Assembly (NCBI GenBank): GCA_033765145.1
Contig: JANRIH010000020.1
Span: 195,968-259,967, forward strand
DNA length: 64,000 nt
DNA from: JAGVSR01 sp033765145
GTDB lineage: Bacteria; Pseudomonadota; Alphaproteobacteria; Rhizobiales; Hyphomicrobiaceae
Direction of reading: 5' to 3'
Of the stretch, positions 18,210 to 25,700 are shown in pieces (position 1 is the stretch's first letter; every line of letters starts with the position of its first letter). The notes under the pieces were generated by a model that had not been told where the DNA came from, ran no database searches, and saw only the letters and a list, made by a program, of their open reading frames with translations. Position numbers and translations under genes: made by a program.

Positions 18210-19292
18210 TCACCGGAGCTTCAAGGTCGCGAGGCCGATCAACGCGAGGATGACCGCGATGATCCAGAACCGGATCACGACCGTCGATTCCTGCCAGCCC
18301 TTCTGCTCGAAGTGGTGATGCAGCGGGGCCATTCGGAACACGCGCTTTCCCGTCAGCTTGAACGACGTCACCTGGATAATCACTGAGAGTGTCTCGAGCA
18401 CGAACAGCCCGCCGACGATGGCGAGCACGATTTCGTGCTTTGTCGCGACCGCGATGGCACCCAGCGCCCCGCCAAGGGCGAGCGACCCGGTATCGCCCAT
18501 GAAGATCATGGCGGGCGGCGCATTGAACCAGAGGAAGCCGAGCCCCGCGCCGATCAGCGCGCCGCAGATGATCGACAGCTCCGCGGTGCCGGCGACGTAG
18601 TGGATCTGGAGGTAGTTGGCGAATTTCGCGCTGCCGATGAGATAGGCGATGAGGCCGAAGGTTGCCGCCGCGATCATGACCGGCACGATCGCCAGGCCAT
18701 CGAGACCGTCGGTGAGGTTCACGGCATTGCCTGCGCCTGCGATGACGAGGACACTCATGAAGATGAAGAGCGGCCCCAGGTCGAGCAGCACGTCCTTGAA
18801 GAACGGCAATGCCAGCATCCCCGAAAGATTGGGCGCGGACAGCTGCATGATGAAGTAGCCCGCGACGGCCGCCACCAGAAGCTCGATCCCGAGCCGAGCC
18901 TTGCCGCCGAACCCGCTGACGGTCTGCTTCGTCACCTTGAGGTAGTCATCGTAAAAGCCGATCGCGCCGTAGGATAGTGTCACGAGCAGGACAATCCAGA
19001 CGTAGGCGTTGGAAAGGTCCGTCCACATGATCGTCGCGACCGTCGTCGCCGACAGGATCATGAGACCGCCCATGGTCGGTGTGCCGCGCTTCGAGAGATG
19101 GGACTTCGGGCCGTCTTCGCGGATTGGCTGGCCCTTGCCCTGCTTGATGCGCAGGAGGTCGATGATGGCGGGTCCGAACAGAAGCGTGAACAGGAGTGCC
19201 GTGAAAATCGCGCCGCCGGTCCGGAACGTGATGTAGCGGAAGACGTTGAGCGGACCGATCTGGTCGCTGAACTGCACGAGTTCGTAGAGCAT
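18210..19292 (-). CDS. mraY: Phospho-N-acetylmuramoyl-pentapeptide transferase MraY
   Basis: 360 residues from the ATG at 19292, exactly the usual length, with AAAAGGGACAGG before the start. MraY is the polytopic membrane enzyme that transfers phospho-MurNAc-pentapeptide to undecaprenyl phosphate, forming lipid I. Seen: about ten membrane helices, GTPTMGGLMIL, the acidic pair in FYDDYLKV, the catalytic NAVNLTDGLDGLA, FMGDTGSLALGG and the MAPLHHHFE loop. It lies 52 nt after murF. Confidence 0.98.
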   Translation of the reverse strand: MLYELVQFSDQIGPLNVFRYITFRTGGAIFTALLFTLLFGPAIIDLLRIKQGKGQPIREDGPKSHLSKRGTPTMGGLMILSATTVATIMWTDLSNAYVWIVLLVTLSYGAIGFYDDYLKVTKQTVSGFGGKARLGIELLVAAVAGYFIMQLSAPNLSGMLALPFFKDVLLDLGPLFIFMSVLVIAGAGNAVNLTDGLDGLAIVPVMIAAATFGLIAYLIGSAKFANYLQIHYVAGTAELSIICGALIGAGLGFLWFNAPPAMIFMGDTGSLALGGALGAIAVATKHEIVLAIVGGLFVLETLSVIIQVTSFKLTGKRVFRMAPLHHHFEQKGWQESTVVIRFWIIAVILALIGLATLKLR

Positions 19293-19344
19293 CCTGTCCC
19301 TTTTCCGCGGCCCTTGCCGCACCCGGTCTGCATGCCCATCAGGG

Positions 19345-20775
19345 CTATAGTTGTGCGTCCTTCGATCGCTCCGTCGCCAAGGACCTCAGGGCCTCGACCA
19401 ACCGGGCCATGCGCGAGCCGTTCGACCCCTTGATCATGACCACGTCGCCGGAGCGCACGGCGTTCAGCAGTGTTCCTTCCAGCTCCGCCGAACTCGGCGC
19501 CCAACCTCCCCGGCGCGGCTCAGGCACGCGCTCGATCAATCTCGCCATATTCGGACCCGCGGCAAAGACCAGATCGATCCCGGCGGCGTCAACTGCGTCG
19601 ATGAGACCGGCGTGAAGGGCCGGGGCTTCGGGTCCCAATTCCAGCATATCGCCGAGAACGGCGATCCGGCGCGGCCAATCCTTGCGAGGGATAGTGCCGA
19701 CGACCGTCAGCGCCGCCCGCATCGAGGCCGGGTTGGCGTTATAGCTTTCGTCGACGAGAAGGAGCTTCCCCTTTTCGAGCACAATCTCCGCGCGTGTTCC
19801 ACGGCCCGCGGGCGGCCGCATGGCGGCAAATGCCGGAAGCGCTCGCTCGACATCCGCGCCGATGGCTTCGAGCGTTGCGACGACTGCCAGCGAATTCATG
19901 ATGTTGTGGGCGCCCGGGATCGCGAGCCTGTAGCGCCACCGCTCGGTCACGACGTCCGTCTCGCCACCCGACGACGCGAGGTTTGGAATATCCGCGGACA
20001 CGGTGGCGCCCGATACCCGACCACATCCCGAAAACGTCACGATCCGGGCGCCCTGCGCGCGCGCTTCGGCGGCCAGGATCGAACAATGTGGATTGTCGGC
20101 ATTGATGACGGCGGCGCCACCGGCTTCGAGGCCCCCGAAGATCTCGGCTTTCGCCCGCGCGATATCTTCGACGCTCGCAAAGTTTTCGATGTGGACAGCC
20201 TCGATCGTCGTGACGATCGCGGCGTCCGGCCGGACCATGCGCGTCAGCGGCGCGATCTCGCCCGCGTGGTTCATGCCGATCTCGAACACGCCGTAGCGCG
20301 TGTCCCGCGGCATGCGTGCCAGAGTCAGCGGAACGCCAAGATGATTGTTGAACGATTTCGCTGCGGCATGGGTCGGTCCGAGCCGCGCGAGGCATGCGCC
20401 CAGCATGTCCTTCGTCGTCGTCTTGCCGACGCTGCCTGTGACGGCGACGACACGCGCCTCGGGCGAGAGCCGCGCGCGGGCTGCGCGGCCGATGTTTTCA
20501 AGAGCGGCGAGCGTGTCATGTGTTTTGATAAGTGCGCCGTCCCCGGACTGGCGCACGTATGCATCGGAGACGATGGCGGCGGAGGCCCCGGCAGCGAAGG
20601 CCGTCGAGACAAATTCATGTCCGTCGCGCGCGCCTTTCAAGGCCACGAAAACATCACCGGGTTCAATCGAGCGCGTGTCAATCGAGAAGCCGGCGAGCGG
20701 CTTCTGCGGCCGGCCGTCGGCCGTTCCGCCAGACGCAGCGAGAAGCTCCTCGAATTTCCAGATCTCGGCGGTCAT
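19345..20775 (-). CDS. murF: UDP-MurNAc-tripeptide--D-Ala-D-Ala ligase MurF
   Basis: 476 residues from the ATG at 20775, which overlaps the murE stop by 4 nt. MurF adds the D-Ala-D-Ala made by Ddl to complete the pentapeptide precursor. Seen: an N-terminal UDP-binding domain with SIDTRSIEPGDVFVALKG, ATP loop TGSVGKTTTKDML, NNHLGVPLTL, GMNHAGEIAPL, and the C-terminal-domain segment VDESYNANPASMRAAL. All are family hallmarks. Confidence 0.97.
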   Translation of the reverse strand: MTAEIWKFEELLAASGGTADGRPQKPLAGFSIDTRSIEPGDVFVALKGARDGHEFVSTAFAAGASAAIVSDAYVRQSGDGALIKTHDTLAALENIGRAARARLSPEARVVAVTGSVGKTTTKDMLGACLARLGPTHAAAKSFNNHLGVPLTLARMPRDTRYGVFEIGMNHAGEIAPLTRMVRPDAAIVTTIEAVHIENFASVEDIARAKAEIFGGLEAGGAAVINADNPHCSILAAEARAQGARIVTFSGCGRVSGATVSADIPNLASSGGETDVVTERWRYRLAIPGAHNIMNSLAVVATLEAIGADVERALPAFAAMRPPAGRGTRAEIVLEKGKLLLVDESYNANPASMRAALTVVGTIPRKDWPRRIAVLGDMLELGPEAPALHAGLIDAVDAAGIDLVFAAGPNMARLIERVPEPRRGGWAPSSAELEGTLLNAVRSGDVVMIKGSNGSRMARLVEALRSLATERSKDAQL

Positions 20776-22220
20776 CGGCGGCTCAACGCGTCCTTCAAGA
20801 TGTCCTGGTCCGAGAACGGCAGGACGGTCGTCCCGACAATCTGGCCCGTCTCATGACCCTTCCCCGCAACAAGAACGACATCACCCGGACCCATCTGCGC
20901 TACGGCCGTACGGATCGCGGCCTCTCGATCCCCGATTTCGCGTGCACCGGGGCTGCCCTGCATGATCTCCGCGCGGATCGCGGACGGGACTTCCGTGCGC
21001 GGGTTGTCGTCGGTGACGATCACGACATCGGCCTTTTCCGCCGCGATCGCGCCCATGATTGGACGCTTGCCGCGATCACGATCGCCGCCACAGCCGAAAA
21101 CACAGACGAGGCGTCCCGTTGCGAACGGGCGGCAGGCGTCGAGTGCGGCGGCAAGCGCCTCGGGTTTGTGCGCGTAGTCGACGATCCCGAGGCCGCCGGC
21201 GGCTTCGCCGACGATTTCCAGCCGGCCCTTTACACCTTCGAGTTTCGCAAGTGCGGGCAAAACGATATCGGCCGGCTCGCCTGTTGCGATGACGAGCCCC
21301 GCGGCGACCAGCGCGTTCTCGACCTGGTAGGCGCCGACGAGTGGAAACTCGACCCGGCCCTTCCACGTCGCGCCCGAAAGCGTCAGGCGCTGGCGGAAGC
21401 CGATCTGAACGACGTCCTGAAGCTCGACGATATCCCCCGCCCGGCCGGTCGAGTAAACCCGCCTGCCGGCGCGTCGCGCCGCGGCGGCGGCCTCGCAGCC
21501 ACAGGCGCCATCGGAATTGATGACGACGGGCGCGCCTTCCGGAACGAGTTCGGTCAAGAGGCGCAGCTTCGCCTGAAGGTAGTGAGCGACCGTCGGGTGA
21601 TAATCCATGTGGTCGCGGCCGAGGTTGGTGAAGGCGGCTGCCGTGAGGCGCACGCCGTCGAGACGGCGCTGATCGAGACCATGGGACGATGCTTCCATGG
21701 CGAGATGGGTTACCTGCTCATCGCAAAGTCGCGCGAGCGTTTCGTGAAGCGTCACGGGGTCGGGCGTCGTCAGGGACCCGTAATCCGCATAGTCGGGCGT
21801 TACGACGCCGATCGTGCCGAGGGACGCCGCTCGCCGGCCCGAGGCCGCGAAGAGCTGGCGCGTGAACTCCGCGACGGACGTTTTTCCGCTGGTGCCCGTG
21901 ACGGCGACGATTGTCTCGGGCTGGCGGCCAAAGAAGCGCGCCGCGGCCTCGGACAGGGCCTGCCGGACGTTCGAGACCCTGACAACTGGAATGGCAACGC
22001 CTGAGGGGACGCTCGCCTCCGCTTCGGCGATTGCCGCGACGGCACCGCGCGCGGCGGCGTCGGCAACGAACTGGCCGCCGTCCACGCGGGTCCCGGGGAC
22101 AGCAACGAACAACGACCCGGGCACGACGCGGCGGCTGTCGGCCGTAATCGCGGCAATGTCGAGCGCCCGCGCTGCGGCTGGGAGATAGACGGACGGGGCC
22201 AGAAGGTGCTCGAGGCGCAT
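20772..22220 (-). CDS. murE: UDP-MurNAc-tripeptide synthetase MurE (meso-DAP type)
   Basis: 482 residues from the ATG at 22220; an ATG six codons earlier (22238) is possible, and the open frame upstream is Arg/Pro-rich and not family-like. MurE adds the third stem residue. Seen: ITADSRRVVPGSLFVAVPG, ATP loop VTGTSGKTSVAEF, the carbamylated-Lys region YLQAKLRLL, and DNPRTE, where DNPR is the meso-diaminopimelate recognition motif, so the peptidoglycan is DAP type. It is the first gene of the dcw run here: upstream is a divergent unrelated gene, not ftsI. Confidence 0.96.
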   Translation of the reverse strand: MRLEHLLAPSVYLPAAARALDIAAITADSRRVVPGSLFVAVPGTRVDGGQFVADAAARGAVAAIAEAEASVPSGVAIPVVRVSNVRQALSEAAARFFGRQPETIVAVTGTSGKTSVAEFTRQLFAASGRRAASLGTIGVVTPDYADYGSLTTPDPVTLHETLARLCDEQVTHLAMEASSHGLDQRRLDGVRLTAAAFTNLGRDHMDYHPTVAHYLQAKLRLLTELVPEGAPVVINSDGACGCEAAAAARRAGRRVYSTGRAGDIVELQDVVQIGFRQRLTLSGATWKGRVEFPLVGAYQVENALVAAGLVIATGEPADIVLPALAKLEGVKGRLEIVGEAAGGLGIVDYAHKPEALAAALDACRPFATGRLVCVFGCGGDRDRGKRPIMGAIAAEKADVVIVTDDNPRTEVPSAIRAEIMQGSPGAREIGDREAAIRTAVAQMGPGDVVLVAGKGHETGQIVGTTVLPFSDQDILKDALSRR

Positions 22221-22310
22221 GGCGGGTCGGGGTCTCATCCGCCCGGCGATCGGGGGCGGCGCGGTCGGAATGGGGGTGCTGACGGGAGACGCAGACGGGA
22301 CTGGCCGATG

Positions 22311-22339
22311 GTCATAGGTGGCGCCGGGTCCAAGGTCAA
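22311..22339 (-). promoter_or_regulatory. Promoter-like sequence upstream of murE
   Basis: On the minus strand TTGACC (22339-22334) and TATGAC (22316-22311) are separated by 17 bases: five of six and four of six matches to the sigma70 hexamers with ideal spacing. Transcription would start about 85 nt before murE. Supports murE as the first gene of the operon. Not tested. Confidence 0.45.
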
Positions 22340-22411
22340 ACCGGCCATCCACACGTGGCGGAATTCCGGTGGACGTTCTACGTAGAAAGGGGGCAGCACT
22401 GGAACTCAGCC

Positions 22412-22918
22412 ATGACCGAGACCAGCACGATCGACTACGCCAAGGGCGTCGACACGGCCTATCAGGGCGAGATCTACGGCGAAATTCTCTATCGGAGCAT
22501 CGCGGATGCCCGAACGGACGCCGAAGAAGCGCGCAAGTGGCGCGTGCTCGTCGAACTCGAAAAGGCAACGCGCGCACACATGGAGGCTCTCGTCGTCAAG
22601 ATGGGGATGAGCCCCGCCCCTGATCCCTACTGGACCTCGCGCGCTTTCGAGGACCTTCCGAAATATGCGCCGCTCGCGTGGCCCGATCTCATGCGCCTCT
22701 TCGTCGAAGAGCTCGACCCCGTCATCGCGGAGTATGCCGCGCTCGAAGCCATGGCACCGCCCGAGCATCGAGCCGTGCTGAGGCTCCTGACGGAACACGA
22801 GGTAGTGACGAAGGCCTTCTGCGAGCGCGAACTCGCGGGGGACGGGCAACGCTCGCTCGAGCCCGTCATGGATTTCATCACGCGGGCGCGGGCGAGACCC
22901 CTCGTCGCCACCAACTGA
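22412..22918 (+). CDS. Possible ferritin-like helical protein
   Basis: 168 residues from the ATG at 22412 (a GTG at 22355 gives 19 more, unconvincing, residues). The sequence is almost wholly helical and acidic, with Glu/His-bearing helices: YQGEIYGEILYRSIAD (16-31), a helix with Glu48, Glu50 and His56, LFVEELDPVIAEYAALE, and LLTEHEVVTKAFCEREL. This resembles ferritin-like or rubrerythrin-like four-helix proteins, but I do not see two clean ExxH motifs, so di-iron binding is uncertain. It is divergent from murE and ends convergently, overlapping the next gene by 41 nt. An oxidative-stress or oxygenase-like role is possible but not shown. Confidence 0.6.
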   Translation: MTETSTIDYAKGVDTAYQGEIYGEILYRSIADARTDAEEARKWRVLVELEKATRAHMEALVVKMGMSPAPDPYWTSRAFEDLPKYAPLAWPDLMRLFVEELDPVIAEYAALEAMAPPEHRAVLRLLTEHEVVTKAFCERELAGDGQRSLEPVMDFITRARARPLVATN

Positions 22919-23831
22919 GGCGCTCCCGCCAGCCACTTTCCATCGGCGCCTCGAGCCATTTGCGCGCTTCGGATTTGCCGCGTCCTGGCTGGCGGCGCGT
23001 CAGGGTGTACCAAGACAGCCTGATGCAGATGCAGACGAGGCCAGAAGTCAGATAGAGCGGGAGCATGCGAAGCGTCGCGGCATCGTCGAAGCCCTTAGGT
23101 TCGCCTGGCAGCCAAACGCTCAACAAGCCAAACGCGACCGCGAGCATCATCACGAAGTATCCGAAACAGAATGCAAACTGGGACAGCTCGAACAAGATTG
23201 CTGCCTCCCGGAAAGTCGGGGCGACCATGTCCCCTACGGATTTCCTCCAGCGCCGCCAGCGCATCGCTCTCATGGCCGCTGGCCCCTGCCATTCCAACGG
23301 CGTCATGCGGAGTGGTTCGAATGGACTGCGGCGCCCTTCGACAAAATCAACGGCGCGCGGGTCGATGGGGATTCCCGCCGCGCGGTCCTTCCTGATCCAC
23401 GATCCGACGTACCAGCGTGCAAACCGTGTACAGGCAGCAGGCACTTTCATGCCGTGCGCTCGGAATGCTTGATGAGCGTAGCTTTCGGCTTCCAGTTCCT
23501 TGATATGCGACGGCAGATGGTATCCCGGCATCTTGTCGTGCAGGAAGATGTGGCCGCATTCGTGCGCAAGGATGTAGAGCTGCCGAATATTGCGGCCCTC
23601 GGGCGATTTGATGTGCCCCGTTCCGATGTACGCAAGGCCGCCGTTCTCGATCGGCCAAACCGTATGGGCCGTAACACCAGCTTCGCGTTTCATGGCCTCG
23701 GCGAAGGCTAAGCGCTTCTTCCAGTTGGCTTCGATCCTTACCCGGATTTCATTGCCGCGGCGTTTGCCTTTCTGATCCGTTTTCTCGCCTGATTTCGCGG
23801 AGTCGACGTCGCCGAACAGCCCCAACTGCAT
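22878..23831 (-). CDS. ImmA/IrrE-like zinc peptidase with C-terminal membrane segments
   Basis: 317 residues from the ATG at 23831; the frame is open to 23939, but that extension is not family-like. A basic, soluble N-terminal half carries HECGHIFLH (zinc motif His90-His94) preceded by QLYILAHE and followed by KELEAESYAHQAF, whose Glu115 is a likely third ligand. This pattern is that of ImmA/IrrE (DUF955) peptidases, which usually cleave a partner repressor. The second half has a long hydrophobic stretch (about 211-240) and another at 256-276, so the protein is probably membrane anchored, which is unusual for that family. No helix-turn-helix repressor partner is adjacent. It overlaps the 3' end of the convergent ferritin-like gene. 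Confidence 0.7.
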   Translation of the reverse strand: MQLGLFGDVDSAKSGEKTDQKGKRRGNEIRVRIEANWKKRLAFAEAMKREAGVTAHTVWPIENGGLAYIGTGHIKSPEGRNIRQLYILAHECGHIFLHDKMPGYHLPSHIKELEAESYAHQAFRAHGMKVPAACTRFARWYVGSWIRKDRAAGIPIDPRAVDFVEGRRSPFEPLRMTPLEWQGPAAMRAMRWRRWRKSVGDMVAPTFREAAILFELSQFAFCFGYFVMMLAVAFGLLSVWLPGEPKGFDDAATLRMLPLYLTSGLVCICIRLSWYTLTRRQPGRGKSEARKWLEAPMESGWRERLSWWRRGVSPAPA

Positions 23832-24105
23832 TGCCCATCCCACGCCTGCTGCACTGAGAAAGATTTGAGAACGCCGGTCGGCGACCACAAGAGGGGACGA
23901 CGGACAAATTACATTCCGGCAATGCTTCAGATCATTCACGCGTCGATCACGAAATTTGGAATCCGACGAGGCTGCGGCTGACGCACTCGTGTGTGGCGGT
24001 GAGTGCCAGGTCTACCTATCTCAGGACTATCGACGAGGCGAACAGTGCGCTTCGTCGGACTGATCGACGTCGACAGTCCATTCAACAAAATCTGGAGGAA
24101 AATTC

Positions 24106-24408
24106 ATGATCCGCGCCGCCACGCTTGCAGCACTTCTTTCCGCCGGTCTCACCTTCCCGGCTCTCGCCGCCGAAGCCGACGCGACGGCCGATGCCGCCAA
24201 CACCGCCACGACGTTCCTCGCCGAGCAGGCCCATCAGGCGGAAGCCAACAAGGTGCGCGCTCTGCTCGCCTCGCGCGGCTACACGCAGGTCGTCAATCTC
24301 AACCGCGATGCGGATGGGCGCTGGACGGGCTCGGGCATGAAGGACGGCAAGCCGGCTTACGTCTCGCTCGTTGTCCCGGTCGCAACGGGTACCGCCGCAA
24401 CGAACTAA
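24106..24408 (+). CDS. Small exported PepSY-like protein
   Basis: 100 residues from the ATG at 24106 with a near-perfect ribosome site (GGAGGA, 24094-24099). Residues 1-22 form a signal peptide ending in ALAAE. The mature part has a helical linker and then VRALLASRGYTQVVNLNRDADGRWTGSGMKDGKPAY cut across two strands, a layout close to small PepSY-type domains, which are thought to inhibit or chaperone periplasmic enzymes. The gene stands alone, is followed by a strong terminator, and has no obvious partner. The good ribosome site and terminator suggest a well expressed monocistron. Confidence 0.7.
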   Translation: MIRAATLAALLSAGLTFPALAAEADATADAANTATTFLAEQAHQAEANKVRALLASRGYTQVVNLNRDADGRWTGSGMKDGKPAYVSLVVPVATGTAATN

Positions 24409-24483
24409 GTTTCACCTTAGCGCGCCTGTCTCTCCGTCCCGGACCGCCGCTTCCCCCGCGGGTCCTCGACAGGCGCAACCTCG

Positions 24484-24520
24484 CGCCCGCTCTCTCAGAC
24501 GAGAGGGCGGGCGTTGTTTA
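24484..24520 (+). terminator. Rho-independent terminator after PepSY-like gene
   Basis: A 13-bp stem with one G-U pair (24484-24496 with 24501-24513), 4-nt loop AGAC, followed by TTGTTTATTTTT. This is the clearest intrinsic terminator in the window. Confidence 0.85.
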
Positions 24521-24563
24521 TTTTTATGATGGATCGTGCGACGCGCGCGCTGCACTGTGCGAA

Positions 24564-24935
24564 TTAATCTTCGATCAAGCCCGGGAAGAACTGAACCGTA
24601 TCGATAATTGGCGTCTTATCGGCTGCGAAATGGCCTTCGATCGTTACGATGCGTGAATCGCCCATCGAGAACCCCTTGTTCCCAGGGGCATCATCGTAGT
24701 CCATCCTTACGAAGACGTTCGCCGCACTCGAAAATTTGTCGCCGGAAATGATAATTGCCTCAGGATCGGCATCGATGCCCTGGAGGGTGACACGATCGGC
24801 TTCGCTCACAAGGCTGGTCCAAGCCTGCGAGTTCTCAAGATCGTACGCAGTTACTTTTTCGACGACTGCATCTTTAAGCGCCGCCTCATCCAATCGAGGG
24901 GCCGCGCTCAGCTTCTTGGCAGACTGCTTGGCCAT
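24564..24935 (-). CDS. Uncharacterised acidic 123-residue protein paired with FRG protein
   Basis: 123 residues from the ATG at 24935, which has GAGGA upstream and lies 9 nt after the FRG-domain gene, so the two are almost certainly co-transcribed. A Lys/Ala-rich start is followed by a compact acidic domain with predicted beta strands (EAIIISGDKFSSAANVFVRM, SRIVTIEGHFAADKT, IDTVQFFPG). No family recognised. The base composition is visibly less GC-rich than the neighbouring housekeeping genes, suggesting recent acquisition. An accessory or immunity-type role for the FRG protein is inference from the gene pairing only. Confidence 0.75.
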   Translation of the reverse strand: MAKQSAKKLSAAPRLDEAALKDAVVEKVTAYDLENSQAWTSLVSEADRVTLQGIDADPEAIIISGDKFSSAANVFVRMDYDDAPGNKGFSMGDSRIVTIEGHFAADKTPIIDTVQFFPGLIED

Positions 24936-24944
24936 ACACGATCC

Positions 24945-25637
24945 TCAGAAGCCGAACCTACCCGGTCCGATACCTTGACTATACTGCCAATCCAACATCT
25001 TGCACAGGCCGTCTACATCGGCCTGTATGTGGCTTGGTTCGATGGCCAAATCGAACAGGCGCCTTTGAAAATAGGCGCGATGCGTCAGGTCGATGTCGAA
25101 ACGATCGTCTGCCTCCAGCGCGACAGTAGGATCAGCGTGGACAGTGAAGACGCCTCGCTGCGCAATGATGCGCGGCGCGACAGCGGAGGGAACGAATGCC
25201 AACGTCTTGTCGACTTCAAGCGGCATTTGCCGGGTGCCGTCGGCGAGGTCCGTTGCCCGAAAAGCGTAGACTCTCGCGTTACAATCTTGGGGTTCCGAGA
25301 CGACTGCAAAGAATGCAGCGACTAAGGGGTTCTTGGTCCAGTCCAGCAGCCTCGTGGGCAATCCATGGTGCTGGGCGAGCGCCAGTAAATCCCAGTCTGA
25401 CAATCCTGCCAAAGGCATAAATTGAGGGACGCGGCGCTTGAAGTTTGCAAACAGCAACAGCTCGACCGTTTTGTTGTATCGCCGCTTCGCCCTGCCGATT
25501 TTCGGAATCAGCTGATGGTTATCGGCGTCGGCAACCCCTCGAAACAGCCAGCGATCATCATTGCGAACTTCGGCGAACTCCAAGAATTCCAGCCATCGTT
25601 CGCGTGCGGCCCGGACATCGCGACTTACGCCTCGCAT
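24945..25637 (-). CDS. FRG-domain protein
   Basis: 230 residues from the ATG at 25637 with GGGGAA upstream. The FRG domain fills the protein: WLFRGVAD near residue 32 (the F-x-R-G signature), a Lys/Arg-rich segment, and LALAQHHGLPTRLLDWTKNP followed by LVAAFFA, the most conserved part of the family. FRG domains occur in phage, plasmid and mobile defence-type loci; their biochemical activity is not established to my knowledge. No repressor, nuclease or transposase is fused or adjacent. Codon use is more AT-tolerant than in aspS next door. It is probably the first gene of a two-gene islet inserted downstream of aspS. Confidence 0.85.
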   Translation of the reverse strand: MRGVSRDVRAARERWLEFLEFAEVRNDDRWLFRGVADADNHQLIPKIGRAKRRYNKTVELLLFANFKRRVPQFMPLAGLSDWDLLALAQHHGLPTRLLDWTKNPLVAAFFAVVSEPQDCNARVYAFRATDLADGTRQMPLEVDKTLAFVPSAVAPRIIAQRGVFTVHADPTVALEADDRFDIDLTHRAYFQRRLFDLAIEPSHIQADVDGLCKMLDWQYSQGIGPGRFGF

Positions 25638-25700
25638 CAATCGCTTTCCCCTTTCGCGAACGTTAGCCTTTTCTGGCGCCTTGGAGTCTATGTCCCAGCG

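Noticed and set aside
22412..22918. Firm assignment as a ferritin or rubrerythrin
   Set aside because: Helical, Glu/His-rich character is suggestive, but two ExxH motifs at the expected places are not present, so only a tentative call was kept.
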